64,000 nt of DNA from Pararhizobium sp. Its GTDB lineage: Bacteria; Pseudomonadota; Alphaproteobacteria; Rhizobiales; Rhizobiaceae. Under the pieces are notes generated by a model. That model did not search any database and was not told where the DNA came from. It was given only the letters and a program-made list of their open reading frames with translations. The stretch spans positions 4,916,501 through 4,980,500 of the forward strand of contig CP051237.1 in assembly GCA_017794825.1 (NCBI GenBank), written 5' to 3'. How positions within the stretch are numbered: the first letter of the stretch is position 1; each line of letters opens with the position of its first letter. Positions 1 through 9,542 of the stretch are shown here, piece after piece. A program made the position numbers and the translations under genes.

Positions 1-15
1 TCGTAATCTTCGGGG

Positions 16-549
16 CTATCGCCGGTCCATGCTCAGCGAGCCGACCTTGCTGTTGCGCGTCAGCGTGATGCCGATGACCGGCACGAGTGTTCCCTGCACC
101 TCGACTGAAACGGTGACGTTCATTTGATTCTGGTCCGTGAGGTGGGCGACCATTGCGCCGTCCAGCTTCGCGCGATTGAGACCAACGACAATCTTGTTTC
201 CGGAAATCTTTCCGGAAACGATGTCCAGTCCCTTGCCGTCGCCGCCATCCATGAAGGAGCCGGAATATTTACCGCGGTCGCTGTTGATGGATGCGGACAT
301 TTTCTGTGTGAACATGCCGACCCTGCACTTGCCGTCGAGCAGCAGACCGACCTTTGCGGTCTCGGACGGGCCGCCTTCGAAATCGCAGACGAACTTGGTG
401 CCCTTGTATTTGCCGGCGACGATTTCACCGGGGCCGCGCCATTTTCCGGCGACGGACTGAAAGAAGACGTTGTCGTTTGCCACGGCGAAGGTGGAGCCCG
501 TTAACCCGATGGCGAGCGCGCCGGCGGCGATGACACTTCTATGAAACAT
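16..549 (-). CDS. exported conserved hypothetical protein
   Basis: A 177-residue protein with a clear Sec signal peptide (basic start, hydrophobic run at about residues 5-18, then an Ala-rich cleavage region near TFAVA). The frame is open a further 15 codons upstream, but the ATG at 549 begins exactly at the signal peptide and is preceded by a purine-rich GGGGGCAGG, so I chose it. The mature part is rich in Gly and beta-type sequence, with two cysteines (in the VCDFEG and GKCRVG segments) that could pair in the periplasm. I recognise no enzyme motif and assign no function. It stands alone, about 130 bp downstream of the ycjF-like gene end, and is probably its own transcript. Confidence 0.75.
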   Translation of the reverse strand: MFHRSVIAAGALAIGLTGSTFAVANDNVFFQSVAGKWRGPGEIVAGKYKGTKFVCDFEGGPSETAKVGLLLDGKCRVGMFTQKMSASINSDRGKYSGSFMDGGDGKGLDIVSGKISGNKIVVGLNRAKLDGAMVAHLTDQNQMNVTVSVEVQGTLVPVIGITLTRNSKVGSLSMDRR

Positions 550-678
550 TTTTCCTGCCCCCGGGAGGATCCTGACTCGACAACCAAAGCACACAATCGT
601 CCGGAATGGTTAATGAGGCGTTGATTGACGCCACTGACAGTAGCAGAAAACCGGTTGCTTGGAAATATTTGCTGGTTG

Positions 679-1779
679 TCAGGGGTTCTTGTCGGTCGAT
701 GAACGGCTTCCGGCGGCCTGGCGGGTCAGGTCGGCGAGAAAATCACCGATGCCCGGACGCTTGACCGCGTGAAAACGCATGGGGCGGCACAGATCCATGG
801 CCGCTATGCCTATGCGGGCGGTAAGCAGGCCGTTGATCACGCCTTCGCCCAGGCGCGCCGACAGTCGCGACGCGACGCCGTGGCCCACGACCTGCTGAAC
901 CAGGCTGTCGCCGACCGCGATGGATCCGGTGACCGCCAGATGTCCCACGACGTCGCGCGACAACCGCAACAGGCCGAGGGTTCCGGGACGCGCGCCGTAC
1001 AGGTAGGCAAGCGTCCGGATCAGCCGGATGGATTCGAACAGTACATAGCCGACGTCGACCAGCGCGCGCGGGCTGATGGCGGTTACGATCGATACGCGTT
1101 TGGACGCTGCCAGGATCATCGCCCGCGCCTGTTTGTCGATCGGCCCGAGAAGCTCGCTTTCGGCAATCTCCATCAGATGCGGCGCATCAATGATGTCGTC
1201 ATCGAGTTCCTTCAGACGTTCCCGGCTGCGGGCGGTTTCCGGCCGGCTCTCGAATGTCGCGATCAACCCTTTGAGGACGGCGCGGGCCTTGGCGGGGCGG
1301 GGGTCTTCGCGCGCGGCCTCCGCCTCCTGGCGAAGCCGGTGCACCGAATTCAGCCTCGCGATCGCCAGCGCTTCCCTGAACGCGATGATTGCAAGCGATA
1401 GCAGGCCGATCGCGGTCAGGCCTGTCGCGACCCATCCGAGCCATTCGGCGCGTTCGAAAAGAGCCTGGATCAGATTGTCGATCCAAAGGGCCAGGGCCAA
1501 TGAAAAAAGAAGTCCGAAAGCAGACAGCGCGGTCTTGCGGAAAGACCAGCGGCGTTCGGGCGTCTTCGCCGGTTCAGGCGTCAGGCTGTCGACCGCCTCG
1601 GCGTCGATCGCATCCGGATCCACATTCAGGAACGGGTCGTCGGTCTCGCCGACCATGGCGATTTCGTAGGACGAGGGCGGCCGCTCGCGTTGCCTGGTCT
1701 TCAACGTGTCCTTCGCCGCCGCCGGTTCGTCTTCGGCAAGCCGGTAGGCCGCCGGCTTTCGCACTGGTCCTCTGGTCAT
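679..1779 (-). CDS. YcjF/TIGR01620-type inner-membrane protein (DUF697)
   Basis: A 366-residue membrane protein. It has a charged cytoplasmic N-terminus of about 80 residues, two transmembrane helices (about 84-103 and 113-134), a charged helical linker and a C-terminal DUF697-like region (about 225-340) rich in Gly/Ala helices. This is the architecture of E. coli YcjF. Its start codon overlaps the stop of the upstream ycjX-like gene (ATGA), so the pair is translationally coupled, which is the usual arrangement of ycjX-ycjF. The family is induced by envelope or heat stress in enterobacteria, but its molecular role is unknown. The assignment rests on topology, length and partner gene. Confidence 0.82.
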   Translation of the reverse strand: MTRGPVRKPAAYRLAEDEPAAAKDTLKTRQRERPPSSYEIAMVGETDDPFLNVDPDAIDAEAVDSLTPEPAKTPERRWSFRKTALSAFGLLFSLALALWIDNLIQALFERAEWLGWVATGLTAIGLLSLAIIAFREALAIARLNSVHRLRQEAEAAREDPRPAKARAVLKGLIATFESRPETARSRERLKELDDDIIDAPHLMEIAESELLGPIDKQARAMILAASKRVSIVTAISPRALVDVGYVLFESIRLIRTLAYLYGARPGTLGLLRLSRDVVGHLAVTGSIAVGDSLVQQVVGHGVASRLSARLGEGVINGLLTARIGIAAMDLCRPMRFHAVKRPGIGDFLADLTRQAAGSRSSTDKNP

Positions 1780-3239
1780 GCGAGCAGGTCTCCAAGCAGG
1801 AATTCAAGGGCACGGTCGAGGCGGATATGAGGAAGGGACAGCGTCAGGCCTTCCGCAGTGGTTTCCAGTTTCGGCGGCCGGAAGCGTACGAAATTGATGT
1901 GGGGCCTTTCCGCGTCATGCCCGGATTCGAGCGCCTGAAAGAATGATTCAGGATCCTCTGGCAAATCCCCGGGAAATATGCCGGTTTTTGTGTTCCCGTC
2001 GAAGGTCTCGCCGGCGATCTTTTCGCCTTCGAGAGGCGCTCCGACGATCAGCGGCAGTTCCTCGCCGTTCTCCTTGACGCTTGCTTCGCGCGTCGCCCTG
2101 ACAGCGGCGAGAGCCAGCACCTCGGTTTTCACCCTTGCGCCTTCCGTCCGCGCGATCGCCCGGTCGACCAGTCGTCCGGCTATGTTCTGCAGGCTGTCGT
2201 GGCTTTCGTGATGCAGGTGGTCTGCCTTGGTCGCCCCGACCAGCAGGCGGTCGATGCGGCGGGTAAACAACGACGTGAGAATATTCGACGAACCATGCCG
2301 AAAACAGGCGAGGATATCGGTCAGGGCGCGTTCGAGATCCTGCACGGCCTCGGGCCCTGCGTTCATCGCCTGCAATGCGTCGATCAGCAGGATCTGGCGG
2401 TCAAGCCTTGCGAAATGATCCCGGAAGAACGGCCGCACGACGATTCGCTTGTAGGCCTCGTAGCGGTGCTCCATCATGTGCCACAGACTGCCGGCGGGCG
2501 CGCTGCCGGCAGGCAAGTCGGGCAGGGGAGCGAAGGTCAGCGCCGGCGAACCTTCCAGATCGCCCGGCATGAGAAGACGTCCCGGCGGAAGCGTGGAAAG
2601 CGCGCGCTCGTCGCTCTTGCACGCCTTGAGATATTGCGCAAACAGCTCGGAAAGTTCACGGGCCACGGTCTCCTCGGCCGCAGCCTTTGCTTCGATTGCG
2701 CGGGATTTCGAGATCCATTCGTCGGCGAGGTCTGCGCGCGCCGGCGACGCGGCGAGCCTGACCGCGTTCTCGCTGAATGTCCGGTAGTCCTGCTCCAGCA
2801 GCGGAAGGTCCAGCAACCACTCGCCCGGATAGTCGATGATGTCGACGGACAGCTTGCCTGCGGAGAAAAGGCGGTTCCAGCCGCTGGCGGATTCGTAGTT
2901 GATGGTCAGCCGCATTTCGGAGATCGCGCGGGTCGATTGCGGCCAGATCCGTTCATTGATCAGCGCTGCGGCGTGATCCTCGTACTGGAAACGGGGCACC
3001 GCGTCGTCGGGCTGCGGTTCCAGCCGCGCCGAGGAAATGCGGCCTGACCGGTAGGCCTTGAACATCGGCAGGCGTCCGCCATGCAGCAGATTGTGCACCA
3101 GCGCCGTGATGAAAACGGTCTTTCCGGCCCGCGACAACCCGGTCACACCGAGGCGCACGGTCGGACGCATCATGTTTCCGGCGCGGTCGACAATGTTGTC
3201 GAAGGAAATCTGGGCTTCGTCGGAGAAGCGGGAAATCAT
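1776..3239 (-). CDS. YcjX-like P-loop GTPase
   Basis: A 487-residue P-loop NTPase of the YcjX family. The Walker A motif GLSRAGKT lies at about residues 34-41, followed by the family's phrase on arms and legs of a small G domain, and a G3-like DYPGEWLLD at about residue 140. A late VGATKADHLHHES segment fits the G4 (base-recognition) position. The frame also allows a TTG start three codons earlier (3248). I prefer the ATG at 3239, although neither has a strong Shine-Dalgarno. It is the first gene of a coupled pair with the DUF697 membrane protein. YcjX structures show GDP/GTP binding, but the cellular target is not established. Confidence 0.88.
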   Translation of the reverse strand: MISRFSDEAQISFDNIVDRAGNMMRPTVRLGVTGLSRAGKTVFITALVHNLLHGGRLPMFKAYRSGRISSARLEPQPDDAVPRFQYEDHAAALINERIWPQSTRAISEMRLTINYESASGWNRLFSAGKLSVDIIDYPGEWLLDLPLLEQDYRTFSENAVRLAASPARADLADEWISKSRAIEAKAAAEETVARELSELFAQYLKACKSDERALSTLPPGRLLMPGDLEGSPALTFAPLPDLPAGSAPAGSLWHMMEHRYEAYKRIVVRPFFRDHFARLDRQILLIDALQAMNAGPEAVQDLERALTDILACFRHGSSNILTSLFTRRIDRLLVGATKADHLHHESHDSLQNIAGRLVDRAIARTEGARVKTEVLALAAVRATREASVKENGEELPLIVGAPLEGEKIAGETFDGNTKTGIFPGDLPEDPESFFQALESGHDAERPHINFVRFRPPKLETTAEGLTLSLPHIRLDRALEFLLGDLLA

Positions 3240-3362
3240 TGACGCCAATGCAAGGCTCCGTCTCGGTTGTCCTCCATATAGATACTGTCTTGATTGGATT
3301 GAAGCATTCGCCTCGGGAAATCGCGCGGCGTCGCTCGCAGGTTTGGCCGTCGGGGGCGGGCG

Positions 3363-3902
3363 TCAGTGGTTCGCCAGTTTGGAGGCTTTCTTCGGAGACA
3401 GCAGTTCGCTCAGATAACCACCTTTCTCCGGATTTTCTTCTGACCGGTTCGTTTGGAAGATGGCGAGACCGGCCGTGGGGAAGCCCTTTTGCAATCGGCG
3501 CGCCGCTTTTTCATCGGCTGTGAATGCGAGGGCGATCGCCGTATCCTCAATCATCGGATTGTGCCCGACGATCATGACGCTTTGCGCCCGACTGTCAGCA
3601 ATCTGCCTGACGTAGTGACGGTAATCGTCGCTGTAGAGGCTTTCCAGCAGGCGAATTTCGGTGTCCGCCGGCAGAGCGCCCGATATGATGTCCCAGGTCT
3701 GTTGGCAGCGAACGGCGCTGGAGCACAGCACCAGTTGCGGCGCGATGCCCCGTTCACGGATAACTTTGGCCATAATGGCGGCGTCGGCTTCGCCTCGCTG
3801 GTCGAGCGGCCGGTCGAAATCACGCAGTCCCGGCCGCGCCCATGCCGCGTGGGCGTGGCGCAGAAGATAGACAGTCTTCGGGAACGGGATTGCGTCATTC
3901 AT
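3363..3902 (-). CDS. SixA-type histidine phosphatase
   Basis: A 179-residue member of the phosphoglycerate-mutase-like histidine phosphatase superfamily. The catalytic RHAHA motif is at residues 15-19 (His16 nucleophile) and the second catalytic histidine is in VGHNP (His114). The short length and lack of extra domains match SixA, which in E. coli removes phosphate from the HPt domain of ArcB or from NPr. The true substrate here cannot be read from sequence. It lies upstream of ycjX on the same strand with a gap of about 120 bp, so co-transcription is possible. The ATG at 3902 has only a weak ribosome site. Confidence 0.83.
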   Translation of the reverse strand: MNDAIPFPKTVYLLRHAHAAWARPGLRDFDRPLDQRGEADAAIMAKVIRERGIAPQLVLCSSAVRCQQTWDIISGALPADTEIRLLESLYSDDYRHYVRQIADSRAQSVMIVGHNPMIEDTAIALAFTADEKAARRLQKGFPTAGLAIFQTNRSEENPEKGGYLSELLSPKKASKLANH

Positions 3903-4239
3903 GGATTTTCGGCCCGGCTGGTTCGCGGATCAGACGCGACTGTATTGGCAAATTCGACACGAAACAACAATCGCCGGCGTCGGTCAGGCGCGCCGCAACG
4001 GGGTGCGCGCGCGGCGACCTGTGCTCCGGCAGTTGGCGGTGATGTCCGAAAGCGTAATGATTAACATCGTTAGCTGTTTAAAAATATGATAATTTCGTGA
4101 CAAAAAGATCAATAAATGCAAACGGTTAATCTGGATATCACAATTCACGAAAAACTGAATGCCGAATGCTTTTCCCGCTTGTCTGAAGAGGGCTGTGTGG
4201 ATATACACGGGCCAAAAAGTCACCAGTTGGGGATTCGTA
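3903..4239. other. divergent intergenic region sixA/dksA
   Basis: This is 337 bp between the divergent starts of the SixA-like gene and dksA. The first half is G+C-rich and unremarkable. From about 4050 to 4140 it becomes strongly A+T-rich and contains the best dksA promoter candidate. I see no open frame with a convincing ribosome site and no RNA gene. Confidence 0.6.
4061..4090 (+). promoter_or_regulatory. candidate sigma-70 promoter for dksA
   Basis: TTAACA (4061-4066) and TATGAT (4085-4090) are separated by 18 bp in an A+T-rich stretch, about 150 bp before the dksA start. This is a pattern match only, and the long leader it implies is untested. Confidence 0.35.
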
Positions 4240-4659
4240 ATGAATGATACTGCAGAAATCGATTCATATGTCCCGTCGGATGACGAGGAGTTCATGAACG
4301 AAAAGCAGCGGACTTACTTCCGCGCCAAGTTGAACACCTGGAAGCACGAGATACTCAGGGAAGCCCGCGAGACTCTGGGCAACCTGCAGGAAGACAGCGC
4401 AAACCATCCCGATATCGCCGACCGTGCTTCGTCCGAGACCGATCGCGCCATCGAGTTGCGCGCCCGGGACCGGCAGCGCAAGCTGATCTCCAAGATCGAC
4501 GCCGCCTTGATGCGGATCGAGGACGGAACCTACGGCTATTGCGAGGAAACCGGTGAGCCGATCAGCCTGAAGCGTCTCGACGCGCGTCCGATCGCCACGC
4601 TTTCGATCGAGGCGCAGGAGCGTCACGAGAGACGCGAGAAGGTCTACCGGGACGAATAA
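4240..4659 (+). CDS. dksA: RNA polymerase-binding transcription factor DksA
   Basis: A 139-residue DksA. This factor binds the RNA polymerase secondary channel and, with ppGpp, lowers rRNA and raises amino-acid gene transcription. The N-terminal helix and coiled coil (about 18-95) carry the conserved acidic tip region DIADRASSETDRA. The C-terminal zinc-finger fold is present, but only one of the four usual zinc cysteines remains (Cys101 in GYCEETGEP; the later CxxC position reads TLSIEA). This is the zinc-independent form common in alphaproteobacteria. I chose the ATG at 4240, preceded by TTGGGGA, over an upstream ATG at 4159 that would add a 27-residue non-family tail. Confidence 0.95.
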   Translation: MNDTAEIDSYVPSDDEEFMNEKQRTYFRAKLNTWKHEILREARETLGNLQEDSANHPDIADRASSETDRAIELRARDRQRKLISKIDAALMRIEDGTYGYCEETGEPISLKRLDARPIATLSIEAQERHERREKVYRDE

Positions 4660-4689
4660 AGCGCTGCTTCGAAAGGCAGCCTTTCAAGG

Positions 4690-5817
4690 TCAACGCTTGG
4701 TGGAAAGGTCGCCAAGCAGCTTCTTCATCTCGTCTTCAAGAGAGGCGTTCGGATCAGAAGCGGTCTTGCCCTTGGTTTCGGAGGCTGCCGGAGGTTCGAC
4801 GGCGATCGGTTCGTCCTTGATGAGTTCGGATTCAAGCATTTCGTCGAACTCGCCGATCAGTTCCCTGGCTTTCGACTGAGCTGCCACATCGATGTTTTCC
4901 ACGACTACGTCGGGAGCCTTCTCCTGGCTGTCGTCGACCGCATCCTGCTTTTCGCCAGCGGGTTCGACGACGGGCGCTTCCGGCATTCGCCCCTTCGATT
5001 CATCTTCAGCGGGCTTGTCATCCGCTTTGGTCCCTGCGGCGCCAGGAATTGCGGCTGCAGCGGTTGCGTACGGCGCCTGCGCGGCGGGCGCTGGTTTGTC
5101 GGCGTCCGGCTTCACCGGGACGGGAGCAGACTGACCGGTTTCCTGAGCAGCCGATCTTGACGGATTGGCCACGCCTGTCGGGTTGTACGCTGCTTCGGCT
5201 TTTGCCGTGTTCTGCTTTCTCGTGGTCGGCGTGACAACCGGCGCCCTAACGCGGCGCGGCTCCGGCGCGTTCCTCGGGTCGGGCTCGCTGGCCTTGGGCG
5301 GCGAGGCGGGTTTCATGTCCTGCACAGGCCGGGGCTGTTGCGGAGCCGGCTTCTGGTCGTTGGCGGCGGTTGCGGGGCGCGCCATTTTTTCAGGCGCGGC
5401 TTCCGGCATGGGCGCCGGCGGTTGCGGAGCGGGAACAGGCGCCGGAACCGGGACGGGCGCCGGTTTGCTGTCTTCCACCGGCGCGGAACGGACTGGCTGC
5501 GTAGGTTTTTTTACGACGCGCGTTCCGTCGGCGCGGACAATCCGGCTCTCCACCACGATATCGGACGGTCCGCCGATCATGATAAGATGCTCGACATTGT
5601 CGCGACGCACCAGCACGAGCCGGCGGCGGGAATCGACCGGCGCGGCGTCGATCACGGCAAGGCGCGGCTGGCGGTTGGCGCCGCCGCGCAGGAAGGTCAT
5701 CGGGCCGCGGCGTTTCACGATCCAGTAGATAAGCAACAGGACCACAACCACTGCGGCGGCGATAACAGCGATGCCGGCCGGCGTGACGCCGCTTTCCACG
5801 AACAATGATTCGATCAT
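4690..5817 (-). CDS. FliO-domain membrane protein with long Pro/Ala-rich tail
   Basis: A 375-residue protein with one N-terminal transmembrane helix (about 15-33) followed by a short conserved domain (about 45-95: RLAVIDAAPVDSRRRLVLVRRD, then HLIMIGGPSDIVVE). This matches FliO, the small membrane protein that helps assemble the FliP core of the flagellar export gate. FliO is normally about 100-150 residues; here about 270 extra residues follow, rich in Pro, Ala, Glu and Lys, with an acidic amphipathic C-terminus (ELIGEFDEMLESELI). No other flagellar gene is in the window, so a flagellar role is uncertain. It converges with dksA, the two stops being about 30 bp apart. Confidence 0.7.
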   Translation of the reverse strand: MIESLFVESGVTPAGIAVIAAAVVVVLLLIYWIVKRRGPMTFLRGGANRQPRLAVIDAAPVDSRRRLVLVRRDNVEHLIMIGGPSDIVVESRIVRADGTRVVKKPTQPVRSAPVEDSKPAPVPVPAPVPAPQPPAPMPEAAPEKMARPATAANDQKPAPQQPRPVQDMKPASPPKASEPDPRNAPEPRRVRAPVVTPTTRKQNTAKAEAAYNPTGVANPSRSAAQETGQSAPVPVKPDADKPAPAAQAPYATAAAAIPGAAGTKADDKPAEDESKGRMPEAPVVEPAGEKQDAVDDSQEKAPDVVVENIDVAAQSKARELIGEFDEMLESELIKDEPIAVEPPAASETKGKTASDPNASLEDEMKKLLGDLSTKR

Positions 5818-6136
5818 GCTTTTTAATCCCGCAATCTACTGGCGCACATCCCTGTGGCGCCCGCGCCACAACCCTCCGGACACGTGGCGCGCGAGGCTTA
5901 CATGCCCCACACAGCGCCGTCAATTCCATTGTAACACAGGACAGTTGCAGGGGGTTAACATGCCGGGAAATAATTGAAAGAACATGATTTGACGCGTCGG
6001 GAACCGGGATGAACGGCTTCCAGGCGTGCAAGACGTCAGCTAGTTGTGGCTTTCAGAGGCCGATCCCTTCCCATGCCCGTTGGAATGTGATTCAAACAGG
6101 AACGATTTACGGAATCACCTTCTTCTGCGAGGCCGA
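5818..6136. other. divergent intergenic region fliO-like/cckA
   Basis: This is 319 bp between the divergent fliO-like and cckA genes. It holds a perfect dyad at 5853-5870 (listed separately) and an A+T-richer segment at about 5925-5990 that probably carries the cckA promoter. No RNA gene or small coding region was recognised. Confidence 0.55.
5853..5870. repeat. perfect inverted repeat upstream of the fliO-like gene
   Basis: TGTGGCGC and GCGCCACA form an 8-bp perfect dyad around CC, 36-53 bp upstream of the fliO-like start. The half-site core TGGCGC recurs at 5840 and 5885. It could be an operator or a 5' leader hairpin; the sequence alone cannot decide. Confidence 0.45.
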
Positions 6137-8758
6137 ATGGCGCAAAAGAAACCGGCGGGGAGCTATCCGACACCGATTGTTGACCGGAACGCAAAGCCGG
6201 GAACGGTGGTCCGCCTCGTCATTCTGGGCATAGCCCTTATCGCGGCGGCCGGCGCGATCATTCTGGTCGAGGGACGTTTCAGCTCGAGCTTCGGTCTCGG
6301 GTTGCTCTTTGTGCTGTCGATGCTCGGCGTCCTCTATCTGCTTTTGCATTTCATCGGTTTTTTACAGGTCCTGCCGAAAGGCGGCGGCGACGAACTCTCG
6401 CGGCTTTTCCTGGACAGCCATCCGGAAGGCGTGATCGTCACCGACGGCCGGGGCAGGGTGGTCTACGCCAACCAGACCTATGCGAAACTCACGGGAGCGA
6501 CGACAGCCGAAACGGTGCAGTCGATCGAAGCGCTTCTGTCGCGCGACAACATGGCTTCGGAAGCGCTCTACAGGCTCGCCAACAAGGTGCGCGACGGCTC
6601 CGGAGGCCAGGAGGAATTCCGGCTCATCAAAAGGCTGGACGGCGTCGAGGCCGACGAAGCCTTGCCGTGCTGGTATCGTCTCAAGGCGCGTTCGCTGCGG
6701 ATGGAGACGGTCCGCGAGCCTTTGTTCGTCTGGCAACTGTCCGACATCACCGCAGAGCGCGAGGAGCAGGAAAACGTCTTCAAGCAGCTGCAGCACGCGA
6801 TCGACTATCTCGACCACGCTCCGGCAGGCTTCCTGTCGGTCGGCGAGGATCGCGAGATCGTCTATATCAACGCGACGCTCGCAGAGTGGATCGGGCTTGA
6901 CCTGACATCCTTCACGCCGGGATCCATCCGGCTCGGCGACATCATCGCGGGCGACGGCATGGCGCTGATCGATTCCGTGCAGGCCGCTCCCGGCCTCAAC
7001 AAGACCGCCAGCCTCGATCTCGACATGCTGGCGCGTGACGGCCGCAGTCTTCCTGTGCGTCTCGTCCACAACGCTACGGCGACCCGCGACGGCGCTCCCG
7101 GCGAAAGCCGCACCATCGTCCTGCAGCGCAGCGGCAAGGACGGCGACAGCGACTCCGCGGCCGCGGCTGAAATGCGCTTCACCCGCTTCTTCAACAACAC
7201 GCCGATGGCGATCGCCTCGGTCGACAGCGACGGCCGTATCCTGCGCACCAATGCGCCTTTCCTGAAAATGTTCTCGGGCGCGATTTCCCGCGACGATCTG
7301 GAACGCAAGGCGCCGTTTACGCAGGTCGTCCGGGAGCCCGATCGCGCCGAACTGCAAATGGCGATCGCGGATGCGTCGCGCGGCATCGCCGACATCGCGC
7401 CCGTCGACACTGGTCACGCCGCCGACGGCGAACGGCATTTCCGCTTCTATGTTACGGCCGTGATCGACAGTCCCGCCGGCGAGGAAGCGGCCATTATATA
7501 CGCCGTCGAAACCACCGAGCAGAAGGCGCTCGAGGCCCAGATGGCCGAAAACCAGAAGATGAACGCCGTCGGCACGCTCGCCGGCGGCATCGCGCATGAT
7601 TTCAACAATGTGCTGACCGCGATCCTTCTGTCGGCGGACCATCTGCTTCTGTCGCTGCGCCCGTCCGACACCAGCTTCGCCGATCTGATGGAGATAAAGC
7701 GCAACGCCAACCGCGCGGCCGTCCTCGTACGCCAGCTGCTCGCCTTCTCGCGCAAGCAGACGATGCGGCCGACGGTGCTGTCGATGACCGATGTGATCGG
7801 CGACCTCAGGATGCTGATCGACCGGCTGACCGGCGCCGATGTCAAGCTCGAAATCGAATACGGCCGCGATCTCTGGCTCGTGAAGACCGATCTCGGTCAG
7901 TTCGAACAGGTGATCATCAACCTCGCCGTCAACGCCCGCGACGCCATGCCCGAAGGCGGCGTGCTGACCGTCAGAACCGCCAACGTGACCGGAGAAGAAG
8001 CCGGAAAGCTCAACTATCGCGGGCTCGAAGCGGCTGACTATGTGCTGGTCGAGGTGCAGGACGAAGGCACCGGCATCGCGCCCGAACTTATGGACAAGAT
8101 TTTCGAACCCTTCTTCACCACCAAGGATATCGGCAAGGGAACCGGCCTCGGTCTGTCCATGGTCTACGGGATCATCAAGCAGTCGGGCGGCTATATCTAT
8201 CCAATCTCCGAGGTGGGCAAGGGCACGACGTTCCGCATATTCCTGCCGCGCTATGTCGAGATTGTGGTGGAGGCGGAGCCGGCGAAGGTCGAAACCGGCG
8301 CCAAGGCGTCCGAGCCTGCTTCCGAAGAGCCGAAGACCGGCGCCGCCGCCGAGAAGAAGCCTGCTGCGTCCGAAACGCGGGACCTGACCGGCGCCGCCAC
8401 CGTGCTGCTTGTCGAGGACGAGGAGGCCGTGCGCCGCGGCGGCAAGCGCATGCTGGAGACAAGGGGTTACTCCGTGCACGAGGCGAGTTCGGGCGTGGAG
8501 GCGCTGGAGATCGTCCGGGAACTCGAAGGCGCGATCGACATCGTGGTGTCCGACGTCGTCATGCCGGAAATGGACGGACCGACCTTGCTGCGCGAATTGC
8601 GCAAGGATTATCCGGATCTCAAGTTCATCTTCGTCTCCGGCTACGCCGAGGAGGCATTCGCGAAAAACCTTCCCGAAGACGCCAATTTCGGCTTCCTTCC
8701 GAAGCCATTCTCGCTCAAACAGCTCGCGACCGCGGTTCGCGAGGTGCTCGACGACTGA
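6137..8758 (+). CDS. cckA: cell-cycle hybrid histidine kinase/phosphatase CckA
   Basis: An 873-residue hybrid kinase. It has two transmembrane helices near the N-terminus (about 24-43 and 52-74), PAS-type sensory domains (about 85-455), a HisKA domain with the H-box GGIAHDFNN (phospho-acceptor His487), a HATPase domain (N-box [15 protein letters not shown]-boxes DEGTGIAP and [10 protein letters not shown]), a Pro/Ala/Glu-rich linker and a C-terminal receiver domain with phospho-acceptor Asp806 in [11 protein letters not shown]. This is the layout of CckA, which phosphorylates CtrA and CpdR through ChpT to control the alphaproteobacterial cell cycle. The ATG at 6137 follows a GCGAGG site; an in-frame extension upstream has no family character. 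Neither chpT nor ctrA is in the window. Confidence 0.95.
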   Translation: MAQKKPAGSYPTPIVDRNAKPGTVVRLVILGIALIAAAGAIILVEGRFSSSFGLGLLFVLSMLGVLYLLLHFIGFLQVLPKGGGDELSRLFLDSHPEGVIVTDGRGRVVYANQTYAKLTGATTAETVQSIEALLSRDNMASEALYRLANKVRDGSGGQEEFRLIKRLDGVEADEALPCWYRLKARSLRMETVREPLFVWQLSDITAEREEQENVFKQLQHAIDYLDHAPAGFLSVGEDREIVYINATLAEWIGLDLTSFTPGSIRLGDIIAGDGMALIDSVQAAPGLNKTASLDLDMLARDGRSLPVRLVHNATATRDGAPGESRTIVLQRSGKDGDSDSAAAAEMRFTRFFNNTPMAIASVDSDGRILRTNAPFLKMFSGAISRDDLERKAPFTQVVREPDRAELQMAIADASRGIADIAPVDTGHAADGERHFRFYVTAVIDSPAGEEAAIIYAVETTEQKALEAQMAENQKMNAVGTLAGGIAHDFNNVLTAILLSADHLLLSLRPSDTSFADLMEIKRNANRAAVLVRQLLAFSRKQTMRPTVLSMTDVIGDLRMLIDRLTGADVKLEIEYGRDLWLVKTDLGQFEQVIINLAVNARDAMPEGGVLTVRTANVTGEEAGKLNYRGLEAADYVLVEVQDEGTGIAPELMDKIFEPFFTTKDIGKGTGLGLSMVYGIIKQSGGYIYPISEVGKGTTFRIFLPRYVEIVVEAEPAKVETGAKASEPASEEPKTGAAAEKKPAASETRDLTGAATVLLVEDEEAVRRGGKRMLETRGYSVHEASSGVEALEIVRELEGAIDIVVSDVVMPEMDGPTLLRELRKDYPDLKFIFVSGYAEEAFAKNLPEDANFGFLPKPFSLKQLATAVREVLDD

Positions 8759-8840
8759 CCTTCATTTTCATCCACATTCGTGCCGCAATGTTGGTATTGA
8801 AGCCGACTCCGGCATTTCATACAGGAGAGGGAATATTCCA

Positions 8841-9488
8841 ATGTATAAGCAACTGGCGGCCCTGATCGCAGGCGCGCTTTTTCTGACCGCGTGCACGACC
8901 GATCCCTATACCGGACAGCAGAAGGTCGGCAATACGGCGACGGGCGCTGCGCTGGGCGCAGCCGCAGGCGCTGGTCTCGGGCTTCTCGCAGGCGGCAACG
9001 ATCGCCGCAATGCGCTGGTGGGCGCAGGCATCGGCCTGCTCGCCGGAGGCGCGATCGGCGCCTATATGGACCGTCAGGAAGCTGAACTGAGGGCGCAGTT
9101 GCAGGGCACCGGAATTTCGGTGACACGCGTCGGCAACAATCTCGTGCTGAATATGCCGTCCAACATCACCTTCGCGACCGACCAGGCGAATATCGACACC
9201 GGGTTCTATCCGACGCTGAATTCCGTTGCGATCGTATTGAACAAGTACAATCAGACGCTTGTCGACGTTTATGGATTTACCGATTCAACCGGATCGGCGC
9301 AGTACAATCTTGAGCTTTCGCAGCGCCGCGCCCAGTCGGTCGCAAGCTATCTGGGCGGCCAGGGCGTTAATCGTCAGCGCATGTATGTCACCGGCTTCGG
9401 ACAGGATCGTCCGGTGGCGAGCAACGCGACAGCCGAAGGCCGCGCGCAGAACCGCCGTGTGGAAATCCAGATCGCGCCGCTGAGCTGA
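8841..9488 (+). CDS. OmpA-family outer-membrane lipoprotein
   Basis: A 215-residue lipoprotein. The signal peptide ends in lipobox LTAC (Cys18). A Gly/Ala-rich glycine-zipper segment follows at about 30-70, then a C-terminal OmpA-like peptidoglycan-binding domain (about 105-210) with the diagnostic YGFTDSTGS, LSQRRAQSVASYL and GRAQNRRVEI segments. It probably anchors the outer membrane to peptidoglycan. The ATG at 8841 is preceded by GGAGAGGGAA. It follows cckA by 82 bp, with a hairpin after it, and is likely an independent transcript. Confidence 0.92.
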   Translation: MYKQLAALIAGALFLTACTTDPYTGQQKVGNTATGAALGAAAGAGLGLLAGGNDRRNALVGAGIGLLAGGAIGAYMDRQEAELRAQLQGTGISVTRVGNNLVLNMPSNITFATDQANIDTGFYPTLNSVAIVLNKYNQTLVDVYGFTDSTGSAQYNLELSQRRAQSVASYLGGQGVNRQRMYVTGFGQDRPVASNATAEGRAQNRRVEIQIAPLS

Positions 9489-9507
9489 CGCTCGCCGATT
9501 GCTGACC

Positions 9508-9527
9508 GCCCGCGCATCTGCGCGGGC
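9508..9527. terminator. hairpin between convergent ompA-like and psuG genes
   Basis: GCCCGCGC and GCGCGGGC form a perfect 8-bp stem with an ATCT loop between two convergent genes. There is no T-run on either side, so termination is inferred from position only. Confidence 0.4.
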
Positions 9528-9542
9528 GAACGGACTGCTTAC

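Noticed and set aside
6362-8479. Very long open frame opposite cckA (705 codons)
   Set aside because: Antisense shadow of cckA; His/Arg/Gly/Val-rich composition with no recognisable motif.
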